64,000 nucleotides of DNA, taken from assembly GCA_028673005.1 (NCBI GenBank), contig CM054118.1, forward strand, positions 87,228,964-87,292,963, read 5' to 3'. A program made the position numbers and the translations under genes. The notes below the pieces were generated by a model. The model was given only the letters and a program-made list of their open reading frames with translations, had not been told where the DNA came from and searched no databases. Position 1 is the stretch's first letter; each line of letters begins with the position of its first letter. Below are positions 23,550 to 35,382 of this stretch, one piece after another. Source of the stretch: Tanypteryx hageni (taxonomy: Eukaryota > Arthropoda > Insecta > Odonata > Petaluridae).

Positions 23550-24542
23550 CAGGGATGGCAAACCTATGGTACACATGCCACTTATGACATGCGAGGCGAT
23601 TTTGGTTGGCACACAACAAAAAAATTGTTTATTGACTATCTCCTCAATATTTTTCTATTTCTGATATAATATACAAGACTATTTCCAGGAAGATTGCTAT
23701 TACGTTTATATTGTCATATTCCGACATTTTGATAACACTCTTTTATCATCTTCAGGGGAACCTGATGTGGTGAGATGCATCATCCGGGGTTTATATCCTC
23801 GTTGGCCCTGTTGCTCATTGGTTGACGGGCTGGCCAATGTTTGACCAGCTGGGTAATCATCAGGTCCCATACTTTGCTGAGAGTGAAGCCCATATCCCTG
23901 TTGAAATTTTTGGGGTTGAGCCAGATCGCAATGGCTTCCTTGACAACCCGGTCCCAATACTTGTTGGCTTTTGTTATCAATTCCATGTCGGATAGCAGGA
24001 CTCAATGGTTTTCCATGAGGCAGTGTTCCATAACCGCCGATTTTTCTGGTTGCCATAGCTTAATGCATCGGGGATGCTCCTTCACATGGGTCTCAATTGT
24101 TCTCCCTGTCTGACCTATGTATTGCTTCCCACATTCACAGGGGATAGAGTGTACACCCGGCATCCTAAAGCCTATGTTGCCTTTCACTTGTCTCAGGAGG
24201 TCCCTGATCTTCATCGAAATACGACAATATCATGACCCGGCTGGAAGTGCGAGAGAACTTCTTCACCTGACTAATAGCAACTTTTTGGCTGAAAATGAAA
24301 TGCTTGTTGAGCCATAATTGTTGTTCTGTCTCAAATGATATAGAACAATGACTCTTTTTAGGTGATAAATTGCATTTTATATAACCAATTTACCATTTTC
24401 TGATTCTATGTCTGAGAATATATTATCATAGTTAAATAAAATAATTTCTTTTTGATGTATTTTAAATTGGCATGTAAGTTAGAAAAGGAAAGCAAATTTT
24501 TGTAATTTTGGTAAGTGAGCAAGAAAATGTTTGCCATGCCTG
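23550..24542. mobile_element. hAT-type element inserted in the PLE
   Basis: The left end CAGGGATGGCAAACCTATGG and the inward-read right end CAGGCATGGCAAACATTTTC form a hAT-like inverted pair. The flanks ATAAGGAT and ATATTGAA agree at only five of eight positions, so the target duplication is weak. PLE coding resumes just right of it, which supports insertion into the PLE. Its interior includes the opposite-strand GIY-YIG fragment at 23690-24240. Confidence 0.55.
23690..24240 (-). pseudogene. Second PLE family: GIY-YIG endonuclease fragment
   Basis: The minus strand reads GVHSIPCECGKQYIGQTGRT, the GIY-YIG signature with the Cys-x-Cys typical of PLEs, followed by an EHPRCIKLWQPEKSAVMEHC segment. 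Another frame gives ELITKANKYWDRVVKEAIAI and NPKNFNRDMGFTLSKVWD, the standard continuation in PLEs. A frameshift lies between them near 23985-24005. It differs in sequence and orientation from the PLE that surrounds it, so it is a separate family. Confidence 0.8.
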
Positions 24543-24879
24543 ATATTGAATCAGCTCAGACAACACCTCGCTATCTGAATATTGCATCAAACTTCTGTAG
24601 GCTTTCCTCAATTGAGGCAATGCTCCCGAACTAATTTGAAAGGAAATATGTCGTGCCAATTTCCCTCCTTCTGGACAAACACCAAACCTGAACCAACACA
24701 TTCAGACAGAAACCTCCCTGACTATAACAACAACCTTCCACAAGGGGCTATATGAAGCCCAAAATAACGTCCTCGTTGCTGCCCATCCTATTTTTTAACA
24801 TCACCCACCACTCTTGCACTCTTCCCTAAGCTCCCATGGTAACCTTCTATTAGCCCAGGAATCTTGGTAACTTGCTACA

Positions 24880-25250
24880 GTGCAAAGAACTCCCCACAGG
24901 TCTACCGCCACCTGTCACAGGGTGCTTCTCATGCGAAACACCACATTGCCTCACTCGTCCAATAATAGAAACTTAATCCTTGTTCATCAGCTCTGTAACA
25001 CAAATTACATATTCCATCACACACCATGGAACCTGCACTTTCAAAAATGTCATTTACTCTCTAAACTGTAGGCAATGCATGGTATTTTACATGGACCTCA
25101 CCACTACACACCTCCTGCATGAAAGGTCATCGAAACTGCATTGCTCTTTAGAGCCCCCTTCTGGTGGCCGCCCTGCATGGTTGGCCACCAGAAGGGGGCT
25201 TAACCTCCTCTCTACTCTTTAACAGATGTTTCACTTTGAGAACCATCTGA
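24880..25250 (+). pseudogene. PLE GIY-YIG region (host PLE)
   Basis: After the nested insertion, plus-strand frames read GCFSCETPHCLTRPIIE, then THHGTCTFKNVIYSLNCRQC and MVFYMDLTTTHLLHERS. The order of Cys pairs, the NVIYSLNCRQC strand and the FY(V/M) motif corresponds to the PLE endonuclease domain. The YIG-type residues are mutated. A short perfect inverted repeat at 25155-25200 (GAGCCCCCTTCTGGTGGCC and its complement) has disrupted the sequence after this point. Confidence 0.65.
25152..25200. repeat. Inverted repeat/hairpin
   Basis: GCCCCCTTCTGGTGGCC at 25153 and GGCCACCAGAAGGGGGC near 25182 are exact reverse complements around a short CGCCCTGCATGGTT spacer. This would form a strong stem-loop and sits at the edge of recognisable PLE coding. 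Confidence 0.8.
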
Positions 25251-25620
25251 GCTCTTCCAGAAAACTCTCCTGTGCCACAACTCCACAAATGGGAACTCAC
25301 ACACATAGACATCCTCCGCTCTCTTTCCTTCCCTGGTTTAAACCTCCGCTAGCATCCCAACTCCAAATACTTCAACATCCCCTTTTATCGAACATATTCC
25401 TTTTCTCTTTTCTCCCTCCCCATCCTAACCTCAGTGAGACTCTTGCTTCAGTTTTAGTTTCTCTCTTGCTGAAGAAGGGTAAATGCCCGAAAGCTCCAAC
25501 AACAAGCCTTCTTCTGTTGCAGTGGACATCCACACCACCAAGTAATAGTCCACTGGCTTCCTCCTTTCTCTCTCAACCACTAGTTATCTATTCATACATA
25601 CATATACAACTGTAGAACAA

Positions 25621-26536
25621 GAGGAAAAGGATGCCAGATAGATATTCTTTTGCTTTCTATATCCTTCTTCAGCAGAGTTCATGTTCCTCGTCTACTGAAG
25701 AAGGACTTAGTAGTCCTAAAGCTTTGATTCATCTTTCCAGCATCTTTTGACACTGGTTTCACAGTAAGTGTGCACTGAATTTCCTTTTTCTATAAAGTAC
25801 TTGTACATACCGCCGTTTATTGTTCCAAACTTATGATCCTGGTTTAGAGCAGTATTTTGTCTCATTACATCTAGTATGGAATGCCACACCATGATTCAAC
25901 TTTCGCCATGGTTAAAATGTTTGCACAGTTGGTTTGCAGCAATATTATTTTGGTCATTTCAGGCATGGAGGGAATGATGTCCATGGATGTTTTCACCATT
26001 TCAACATAAGGGCTTCCACTCCTTGTGGCCAATCTGTTTTTTTTTCTTATCTCTATATGGAGTATTTAATTTCATTATGTGAAATTTTGTGGGGATGGAG
26101 CAGGTTATTTGAAGATTGACCATGTAAAATTTTGTAGCCAAACACTTCAATGAGAATGAAAAATATAAAAATTCTGGTTTAAGTGGGCAATCTAGTTTCA
26201 TCGAACAAAATTTATATTTTTTATTTGAACTTCCCTTAATTGGGGAAATCACTGATCAGGCAATTTGGGTTTCGTTCTGTAATTCTAACATCACATACAA
26301 AAAAATCATTATATTTTTGTGGTTGACTTTGACTTGCACAATAGGAATGTTTCCCGAGAATGAAAAAGTGAGTCTTTGGATGTCCTTCCTCCGTGTCTTT
26401 GTTGGCCTTAAAAGGTAATACAGAGCTTAACTCATAGGGATTCTTCATTCAACAGTGGCAGCCATATCATTTCTCTAGTGGTGATTTTGCAATCTTATAT
26501 TTTTTCAAATAAGTCACCCTCAACTTTGAAATGGCA
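25621..26536. other. No gene recognised; PLE-tail-like motif
   Basis: The words CTTCTTCAGCAGAG and CTACTGAAGAAGGACTTAG at 25665-25710 echo CTGAAGAAGGGTAAATGCCC at 25469 in the PLE 3' part, and may be a second short tail. The remainder shows nothing identifiable. Confidence 0.3.
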
Positions 26537-26558
26537 CATCATGCCAGGGGCGCACACA

Positions 26559-26600
26559 TAGGGGGGGGGTCCACCGGGTCTGGACCCCCCCCCCCCATAG
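26559..26600. repeat. G/C homopolymer hairpin at hAT left end
   Basis: G9 at 26561 followed by TCCA, a seven-base CCGGGTC loop, then TGGA and C12 from 26585. This is a near-perfect stem of about 14 pairs just inside the left terminus. The right end carries a related C8 run (CGGACCCCCCCC), so G-runs are part of the element's subterminal design. Confidence 0.85.
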
Positions 26601-27684
26601 GGGCATATTTTATCCTGAGATGAGGGTGAAGGCAAGACGTTTAAAGTGTTCTCAGGAATGCTTTTGCTCCAGGAATGAGTGCGTGAATATGGGGAAGACG
26701 GAAAGAGGGAAGGAAGGGAGAAGGGAAAGATCCTTTTCCAAGAAAATATCGGTGTTTAAAGTGACCGTTGGTCAAGACAAAATCTTTTTGCTGAAAATAT
26801 CCTATTTCCATGAGAAGGGGTATCAGTTGAGAAATGTTCATCCCTTTCTGGGTCTTATGTTCTCCGTTTTTGTCTTTTGGAGACTTCCTGGATCCCTGCT
26901 GTGTGGGAAGAGGTTCAGGCGACCAGGAGAATGGCCGTTTGTGTAAAATATCCTATTTCCACTAAAAGGGGGACAAAAAACTGCAGCTGAGACTCTCAAA
27001 AGAATACAATTGGAGTCTCCAATTTGGAGAAGTTGGTTAGTTGGAAAAGAAGTCTCGATGAGTGAGGAAGTGTAGTGATGAGTGTATCTCTTACTGTGGA
27101 AAAGTGCATTTTTTGGAAGAATGGAAGCATCCGAGCAATATTGAGGCTACAGATCTCGAACATCAAAAAATCGGGTACTTTTCCAGAAAGCTCTCCGCGG
27201 CCTTTTTTTCACATTTTTTGCACATCCTGAATTTCGGCAACCCTGTGGAGTTTCCACTGGGAAGTCTAAACTCACCATTGAAATTGGATAAGTATTTAAT
27301 GGAGAAATTGTGAGTGCGGATTCCATGCAGATAAGCTGTTTTCCTCGAATCACACGAGCATTTATTTCATCTCCTTGGCCTCGTGGTCGGTGAAATTCGA
27401 ATATATAAAACAAAGTAGGCTGCTTTGATAAGTGTTGTCCGTGAAATTACATTAGTGATATGTAGTAAATAGCCATATAGTAGTGGCCTTTAAATATGTT
27501 ATACTACATTATTTCATTTCTAATTAGATAGTTTGCTGCTGTTACGGAGAGTACCGGCACTTATTTTTATCCAAGTAAAGCACTGCTTATAGACGTAAGA
27601 TAGGCTACTCGCATTCTAGTGCAAATGAAAAAGTGAGAAACTGTCCTTTTAAAACTCTTTGGTTTACCCCTTACATAGATAAAT

Positions 27685-30091
27685 ATGAGTAGTAAAAGAA
27701 AACAAATATCAATATTATCATTTGTGAAGAAGTTGCGTGGAAATGTGCATAGTGAACAAAAAGATGGTGAGAAAATTAATATCAGCGATCATAGTGACCT
27801 CATCGATAGTGCATCATTGCAAGAAAAAGAGCCGTGTTCGTCGTTCGCACTGGTTACTGGATGTACTACGGAGACAGATGCGGACAATAAAGGTAACCCT
27901 AATGATATAGCAAACTTTTTGAAATCGAAAGAATATTGTTCTGGTAAGAAACTCCTGGAAGTTTTCAATAGTTTATGGTCACCAGATGCTAAATATAAAT
28001 TTCCTGTCATGAATATTAAAGGCAAAAATTTAAGGTGCCAAGCACATTGGCTTGAAAAATGGCATTGGGTATGTTATTCGGAATTAATGGATGGTCTCTT
28101 CTGCAAATATTGTGTGCTATTTTCTCCATTTGGAGTAGGAGTGCATAGGGAGCAAAATCCGGGTAAATTTGTTTCAGAAGCTTTCAACAAATGGAACCAT
28201 GCCTTAGAATATTTTGAGAAGCATGGCAAATTGTCATATCATGCACGAAGCTTGGAAATATTTTAAAATTTAAAGAAAATTGATGAGAAAAAAGTGCTCC
28301 CGATTGACTTGATTTTAGATAAAAACAAAGCAGCGGAAGTAGCAATAAACGGAAATACTTGGCTCAATAATAAAAACTGTCCTATTTTGCGGGAAGCAGG
28401 GGATCCCCTTACGAGGACATTTATATTATGGCCCCTTAAATGTTGAAGAAACCCCTGAAAAAAATGAGGGAAATTTTAGAGCATTACTTAGAATGCGTGT
28501 GGAAGCAGGAGACGAAATTTTAAGGAATCATTTTAAAAGTTGTGGAAGAAATTCCTACGTTAGCTGGAGAACACAAAATGAAATCATTTCTTCCATAAAT
28601 GATATAATTTTAAGGGATATTGCAAATCGCATCAATAAGAGTGTTTCAGTATAATAGTAGATGAAACTACTGATGTTGCTGGGATAGAACAGTTTGCTCT
28701 TGCTGCTCGATTCATTGAAAATGATGCTGTCCAAGAACAGTTTATACAATTTATACCAGTTGTCAGTAGAACAGGACAAAGTCTTGCCACACATTTGATA
28801 GATTCTTTGCAATATTTCAAAATTAATTTAAAATTTCTCAGAGGCCAAGGATATGATGGGGCTAGTGCAATGAGTGGACAGTTCCAAGGAGTTCAAGCTC
28901 ATATTAAAAAACACTTCCCCTCTGCATTATATGTGCATTGTAGCTCACACAGTTTAAACCTAGCGATTTCAGATTCTTCTAATTTACCCAATATCAGAAA
29001 CTGTGTGGGAACAGTGGGTAAAATCTATAATTTTTTCACACTCCATTGAGGCAAAATGTTTTAATAAGAAATATTGAAAAACACTGTCCTCATTCTAGAA
29101 AACGAAAATTAGTTCAAATGTGTGGCACGAGATGGATTGAAAGACATGATTAGATACTAGTTATGGTTAAATTATTTAATGCTATACAAGCATCACTGAA
29201 TGAAATGAAAGAGTGGAATGATAACAATGTTTCTGTTCAAGCTTCTCTTTTAAATGTATCGATTTCTAAAGCTGATTTCATCATTTCTTTGCTGACTATA
29301 AATAAGGTATTTGCTCTTACTAAAAGGTTGAGTGAATATTTACAAACAGTTAATATTGATTTGAAGAAGGCAATGAGTTATGCTGATTCGGTCATTGAAG
29401 GACTTGAAAGTTTAAACATTAATTCTGAATCAGTTTTCAAAGAGATTTTTGAAATGGCCATAAAGCTTCTGGTATTTGTAAGAGGTGAGGAAGAAATTAA
29501 AATTCCAAGATGTCCCACGAAGCTATCAGTGTACCGCAACAATATTCCAGCTAAATCCCCTGAGGAGTACTACAGACGGGCTATATTCTTACCCTTTCTA
29601 AACAATGTAATAAGTCAAATAAAACAAAGACTTGAAAAACATAATAACATTTTAGCTAAATTTGGATGCTTACTGACTCAAAATTACGATGATGAAACGG
29701 AAAGTGATTTTCTCACGTTAGCAGAATTTTATTCGAACAGTGATGATCTCTTTTGCGACAATAAGGAAAGCATGCTTGGTGAACTTAAACTATGGAAAAA
29801 TTTTATACGGAACAAGGAATTATTTTCTGCTATTGAAGGGTTCATTTATTGTGACAGAGAGTTGTATCCTCATATCAAACTGCTCCTACAAATACTATGT
29901 ACACTTCCCATTAGCACCTGTACCAGCGAAACTCTACTTTGAGGAGGCTAAAAACTTATCTAAGAAACACCATGAAAAGTGATAGACTTAATGGTCTTGC
30001 ATTATTAAATACCAACAGTTTACAGGTGTCTCCAGAAGATGTTTTGGATGAATTAAGCAAGAAACCAAGACGATTGGATTTTACCATTTGA
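27685..30091 (+). pseudogene. hAT transposase (ZMYM1-like, TTF zinc finger), broken
   Basis: The start MSSKRKQISILSFVKKL opens a 193-codon frame. It contains a TTF-type zinc finger region (RCQAHWLEKWHWVCYSELMD, then LFCKYCVLFSPFGVG). After a stop at 28264 and frame changes near 28400 and 28650 come the DUF4371-like and catalytic regions: SVIIVDETTDVAG-like (first Asp), GQGYDGASAMSGQFQGVQ (second Asp) and YVHCSSHSLNLAISDS. A 259-codon frame (29163-29942) holds the helical insertion and ends in the dimerisation motif LLQILCTLPISTCTSE, where a small deletion removes the usual RTFS. A shifted frame completes the C-terminus to the stop at 30089. At least four lesions make it non-functional. Confidence 0.85.
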
Positions 30092-30983
30092 GGTAAGAAA
30101 TGTTATTTTTAATCAAGTGCAGTAAGGCCTCCAAAGGCGAACCACCTCTCAAAGTGACTACTATTTAGTGGAACATTTTCAAGAGTGCAATTATTTTCTC
30201 TGAGATGACTACTCTGACCTGTCCCCTCTAATCTGATCACCGTCTTCCCAGACCAGCAGATTCTAGTAGTTAACCTGACCACTGTGTCCCATTAAATGAC
30301 TTTTCTGTTTTCTTTCATTTGTAATTTTGAATATTATCAAACTCAGTGAACCCAGTTAATAATTGCGAGAGTATTTTTCATTTTAAAGGGTAATGTAGAT
30401 TTAATATAAAACAATTAAAAATTAGATTATTAGAAATCGAATGTTTTGAATATATTTTCTTCTTATGTTCCCGATTTTCAGTAAATTTAAACGACAAGGG
30501 AAAAACGATGTAAACCGCTCCTAAGAATCATATTTTGTGTATTCCTCTGAAAATACTGGTATTTAAAAAAAATTAAGCGCATGACCTAGACTATTGGATT
30601 TTGCTGTTTGGGAATCAAAATAGGACTTTGAAATAAAATCAAATTGTATATATGGTTTGTTATCTATGTTATTTTTGCTTATATTTTCGAAGTTAAAATA
30701 TGGCGTTGAAATATGTTTACTTCTGCTGATAACCCTGGACCTTTAGTCTATACATATTTCACTGTAATAATATACTTGGAAAATTTGAGATATTACACTG
30801 TAATATATTTATTCTAATTGTGTTTTACAGTAATAATGTACTATTTAGAAAGGGAATTAATTTTTAAACGCAAGTTGTGTAAATAAAATAAATAATAAAG
30901 GGTAACCTTAAACTTTTTTTATGCCTGCCAAATAGATCGGACCCCCCCCTAGAAAAAAGTCTGTGTGCGCCACTGCATCATGC

Positions 30984-33466
30984 AGAGATAAGAGGTGCAA
31001 CTGCAAAGGTGAATATATCAAATGGAATGAGATAAAGCTAAGGTGCAAATTTTAAACTGATAGTGATAAGTCATGCAAAGAGAACTAATAAATGCGAGGC
31101 CAGTAGAAAATTCAATGTCACAGTGGCAAATGTGCGTAAAGAGAGAATCTCAAAACAGAAACTTAAAAATACTAAATCTAGGTGAAAATCATTCAGCGGC
31201 CCATAAAGTGTTCACTTTCATGATGTAGAAAACAACTTGTTGAGTTTATGCATACTCAGAAAAAGGACAATATGTTAGTTGAGTGAAGGTAATAAATTAA
31301 AAGCATAAAAAATGGTAAGGACACTAAAAAGCCAAGGAAAGGAATTCAAGGCTGATAATAGTTGGCACAAATGTATGATGCAATGAAATTGTTTTTCCCT
31401 ATGCCAAGAAAATCCACCGCGGAAAAATTACCAGCACCTTACAACACTGTAAGGAGAGTGATTTCAGGGCATGCCAAACAAGACTGAAAACAAAATGCAG
31501 GAAGGGAAGATCATGACAGAAGTGTTTCAAAGATGCTCACTTATGTAGCATGAATGCTGGAATCACTGTGTTCAAATAATAATACTTTGAACGAGAGTTT
31601 CAAATAAGTTGCAGGTGCTTTGGTTTTGTCACAATAAACTCAGTCCGGGAACCTTTTTATCTCTCCTTGTAATGAATGAAGATGCTAATCAACACATTAT
31701 TAATGAAAAATACAGAAACAACAACATCATATTCAAATGCTTGTTGTAAACAACTTTCTGTCTTGATTGGGAATCAAAACTAAAAAACCAAGGTTGTTTC
31801 ACAATCAACAGCAGAATGGAGCATATTTTACTTATCTCTGTATTTTAAAAATAACTGCTCCAAAAAGCAATAGATGATAATACTGATGCACAGTAACGGT
31901 TGTCAATAAAATTCAGATGATAATATGGGTGTAGGTGAAATCTCATCGGTCAGAATGCATACTGCTGGAGTACAATGTATTTTAAAGGGCACGCAAAGAT
32001 GTTAAGAGTAATAATTTTGTCTCACTTCAGAGTCAAAAGTAGCAAAGTTACATTTATGGATATTGTTATAAAATGTTTTAAGCATGTTTTATCAACAAAG
32101 GGATATCTGAAGAGAGGAGTCATTAAAATATTTTTTCTCCATGAAAAATTGCAAAAGAAGGTGTACATTTTTTCTTGAAGAGGTAACATGATTTTTATGT
32201 ATGAGGATGTTCATTGTCATTTTAGCCACGGATGGAAAAAACTAAAAATACAAATTTATCATTATTTTTATTAACACAATAACATTGATAAAAATTCATT
32301 CTACAGGCCAATTGAACTCCACAATATTGATAGGAACACATTTTAAAATTACAAATATCTGTTTCTATCCTTATGATTTATCTGTTTGAATGTAAGTATT
32401 ATTCATTATATTAGCATTTTTAAATATACCATGGAGTATTCAATTATAAAAAAGAAGTAATGCACACAAGAAGTGTATCATAATTTAAAATCTCTCAGGA
32501 AATTCAGGATTGGAAATTTAGGTTTATTTCCTTGATAGATTAATATGATTCTAATTCTGCATGTACTAGTATTTTAATCTATTAATAAATGCCAAATCCA
32601 TTGAAGTGCTATCATAGGATTAAAGACTCGAAATTTCAAATATTTATTTGTATAAATAGGGTAGCCCTATTTAACAGAAAATTGACAGACCTTATTGATA
32701 CGATCCAAATAAGACATTTCTTGTCTCAACAAAATCATCAGATATAGAATAATAAAATGGATGCATCCATATGATACAGATAGGCAACAAAATATTTTAT
32801 GGAAATTTTCCCTAAAACTGGTGTATGCAGTGAGAAGTTTTTTCCCTACTCTACAACTTCTGAAGAGGAATTATTTTCTTGGATTAATACATCACAAGTA
32901 AAAGCAAAAAGTACATTTTTTTGTTTCCTGTAAATTGGCAGCTGTGATTGGTTGATTTGACCTGTCATTTTCTTCTTCTACTTTGATGCACTAAATCTCA
33001 CATTTGACCAAAATCTATCAAGTGGTATAGCTCCCAACATATGTGTATGGATAGAGACACCAAACACAACTGGGGCTTCATTCTTCAAAAAAGACTGAAG
33101 AACACTGCATGAGAGAGATGAATGAAACTCCAACTAGTATTTCATTGCAATCCAAAGGACGAAGATTAGGTTTGGACCCGGTGGAAAAGTGAACTTGCAA
33201 CAAGAAAGTACATTATTATGAAAGTGAAAGTTATCGAGTTTCTGAAATGAAATTAAGGGTATTAATGTTCCAATTAGAAGCCAGATATTTATTAGTATTA
33301 GAAACTAAAAACTCTCATATCTTTTCTCCAGCTAATTACCTCAAAGCGATGCATGCCTGTTGCATTATCAGTAAATTCAACATAAGCAAACATTGGGCAA
33401 CCTATCTGTGTGAAATGAAATGTTTCACCTGTTAATTATCAGGTACACAGTATTTATGTAAAATTG
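30984..33466. other. Intron sequence, nothing recognised
   Basis: Purine- and A-rich intron between two hAT insertions. No open frame resembles a known protein and no paired repeat ends were found. Confidence 0.5.
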
Positions 33467-33703
33467 CTAAATAATAGGGGTGAGCGATATATATCAACCT
33501 AGTATTTAGTAACAGATACTGGTCAGGAAGAGATATCAGTGATATTTATTTTTCGAAATATCTGTTAATGGAATATCAGTTAAGAAATAATAGGTGTAGG
33601 TTGAAACAGACCGTTGAACCAGTATCTGTTTGCTATCCATACTCGATGCCAGTCAATCCTTAATACTCGCCTTTGTTCTTCGCTAGCTTTCACGCACCAC
33701 AGC

Positions 33704-33955
33704 CAGGGGCGGATCCAGAAACTTCCCAAGGGGAGCGCGATTGCCCCACTTGATTCTGCCTCTGCCGACGACCATACATTTTGAAAATCCCTATCCTCAT
33801 CAGAACCTTTCTTTTCCTTGTCATTAATTAATCTTCGGTTTAGAATAAAGGAATGTTGCGCGGAATGAATTTAAGAATGTGCCCAGTGGATGGCAATGGG
33901 CTCGTCCAAGGGGAGGGCGATTGCCCCCATTGTCCCTCCCTTGGATCCGCCACTG
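33704..33955. mobile_element. hAT MITE nested in the larger hAT element, perfect TSD
   Basis: The ends are CAGGGGCGGATCCAGAAACT and, inward from the right, CAGTGGCGGATCCAAGGGAG. They are flanked by identical 8-bp ACCACAGC (33696-33703 and 33956-33963). The MITE is 252 bp. Its terminus CAG(G/T)GGCG resembles that of the full-length hAT at 26545 (CAGGGGCGCACACA), so related transposases may mobilise both. Confidence 0.95.
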
Positions 33956-34221
33956 ACCACAGCACACTCTCTATCTTCCTGCAAGTGCTAGAGAGGGAGG
34001 GGGCGACTTGAGCCAACAAACAATTTGTGCTCTCACGCCATGGGGAAGAGGACTCATCACAGGGTTGGGGTGAGGATTTCCTCTCCCCGCCAAGCCGTCA
34101 CCCTCGCCCCACCACTAACGGATGCCGCTTAAAGGGTGAGGATATACCTATTATCCAAAATAGCAGTCTGTTCTCAATGCTCGGATACTCAATACTCGGA
34201 TACCATTTAACATCAGTTGAT

Positions 34222-34775
34222 GGATTTGTGGGCGCTCTAACTCAAAAACCATTAATCAGATCAACACGAAATTTTATATTTGACATCTTTTGTAAAGGAA
34301 GAAGAGCTGATTAGATTTTGGTAAAAATCGGTCAACCGAAAGTGGGTGTTTACTCTTGTCACTTATTCGTAATTTTGAAATATTTGCTTTAATATTTGAT
34401 AAATGTAAAAATGCACTGGAATAAACGTTGTAGGAAATTTAAATTTCTACAACCTTTGTTTGAAATATTTTTCCATATAATGCATTGTTTAAGAGATATC
34501 TTATATTCTTAGCTACCACCACCATGCCACCTACCGAAGGCTATTATTAACAATCACCCTTAGTAACGCTCCTTTTTATTTTCTTAATTTCTGGTGCATT
34601 CTGGATATATACAATATTAGAAGGTTATGGTTTTTCCTGTTCTTTGTAATATTTAAAATTTTCTCGGTTTCTTTAAATATTTGTTATTACGTAATCTATT
34701 TTGAAATTTTTAGAAATATTATAGATATGGAGAAAGTCATGTGGTGGCCACATCAGATTTTTTTCATGGATTTCT
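34222..34775 (-). repeat. Repeat family R1, copy c (inverted)
   Basis: Read on the minus strand, this matches R1b in order: AAATCTGATGTGGCCACCAC, the AGAAAATTTTAAATATTACA block, ACCATAACCTTCTAATATTG, the GCATGGTGGTGG tract, TGCATTATATGGAAA, a single 28-bp unit and a TTAGAGCGCCCACAAA end. It lies inside the hAT-type element at 33475-36063. Confidence 0.75.
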
Positions 34776-35325
34776 GTGCCTGAATTACGATTTATTTTTT
34801 TAAAATCGCTAAATACAAAATCACATATTTCTGGAGAACTTAGTAAACAATCAAGTTGAAATTTTACATTTTGTTAGAATAATACATATTAATTACATTT
34901 ATGTACGTAATGTTGTCTAAAAATGTATAAATAAACAATAATGCCAACAATAGTGAAAAGTTAATATTTTTAAACAAATTGCATAAAATTGCAATCATGA
35001 GAGATTTTCCGAAAGTGTTTGTATGCGATGTTTGCTTTATCATCTCGATTTTGTAATAAGGAAAAAAAAGACTAATATAAGTGCATCATCAGAGATTGGA
35101 GTTTGAATACGCCATCGCCTGGCATCTTTGCCTGACGCAAAATGAGCTAACGCGGCAAAGTACTGTTTACTTTTTCATTAGAATGAGAATTGATTTCTTT
35201 CATCTAAACAAACCTGCAATCAAATTAAAGCTTGACTTCTTATCTTTGTAATAAAGAAAGACGCAGAGCGTTATCTGCTTTCGTTTACAAGATATATGAG
35301 TCAGAAGGAGATGCTGCGCAAAACC

Positions 35326-35382
35326 TGCGATTCGCCGGCTGTTTACGTTAAGGGCATTTTCAACCGGCCGGCGAATCGCCGT
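35326..35382. repeat. GC-rich hairpin
   Basis: GCGATTCGCCGGC at 35328 and GCCGGCGAATCGC at about 35368 are exact inverted arms separated by about 26 bases. It is an island of high GC in an AT-rich interior of the hAT-type element, and its role is unknown. Confidence 0.75.

Larger units (their letters stand above)
21930..25620 (+). mobile_element. Penelope-like element (PLE), decayed and interrupted
   Basis: Plus-strand pieces run in the order of a PLE: an N-terminal region around 22440-22600 (PDFPKFLNHHNNLSRDERHA), the reverse transcriptase core at 22900-23540, and a GIY-YIG endonuclease region at 24890-25160. A Pro/Leu-rich 3' part continues to about 25600. A hAT-type element with its own passenger (23550-24542) splits it. 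PLEs are retroelements that reverse-transcribe at a nick made by their endonuclease. Multiple frameshifts and stops make this copy inactive. Composition is C-rich and T-rich, unlike the surrounding AT-rich intron. Confidence 0.8.
26545..30975 (+). mobile_element. Full-length hAT element with perfect 8-bp TSD
   Basis: The ends are CAGGGGCGCACACATAGGGG at the left and, inward from the right, CAGTGGCGCACACAGACTTT. The element is 4,431 bp. Exactly outside lie identical 8-bp duplications CATCATGC (26537-26544 and 30976-30983), the hallmark of hAT insertion. The interior encodes a ZMYM1-like hAT transposase with a TTF-type zinc finger, now broken. The perfect duplication suggests a relatively recent insertion, although the gene has decayed. 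It lies in the 25-kb intron of the RRM gene, opposite to that gene's direction. Confidence 0.95.

Noticed and set aside
25152..25200. Hammerhead ribozyme or other structured RNA expected in some PLEs
   Set aside because: The hairpin lacks the CTGATGA and GAAAC core elements; none was found elsewhere in the PLE.
26620..26946. 108-codon plus frame at the left end of the hAT element
   Set aside because: It lies in the non-coding subterminal region, shows no homology to transposase parts, and its purine-rich composition explains the open frame.
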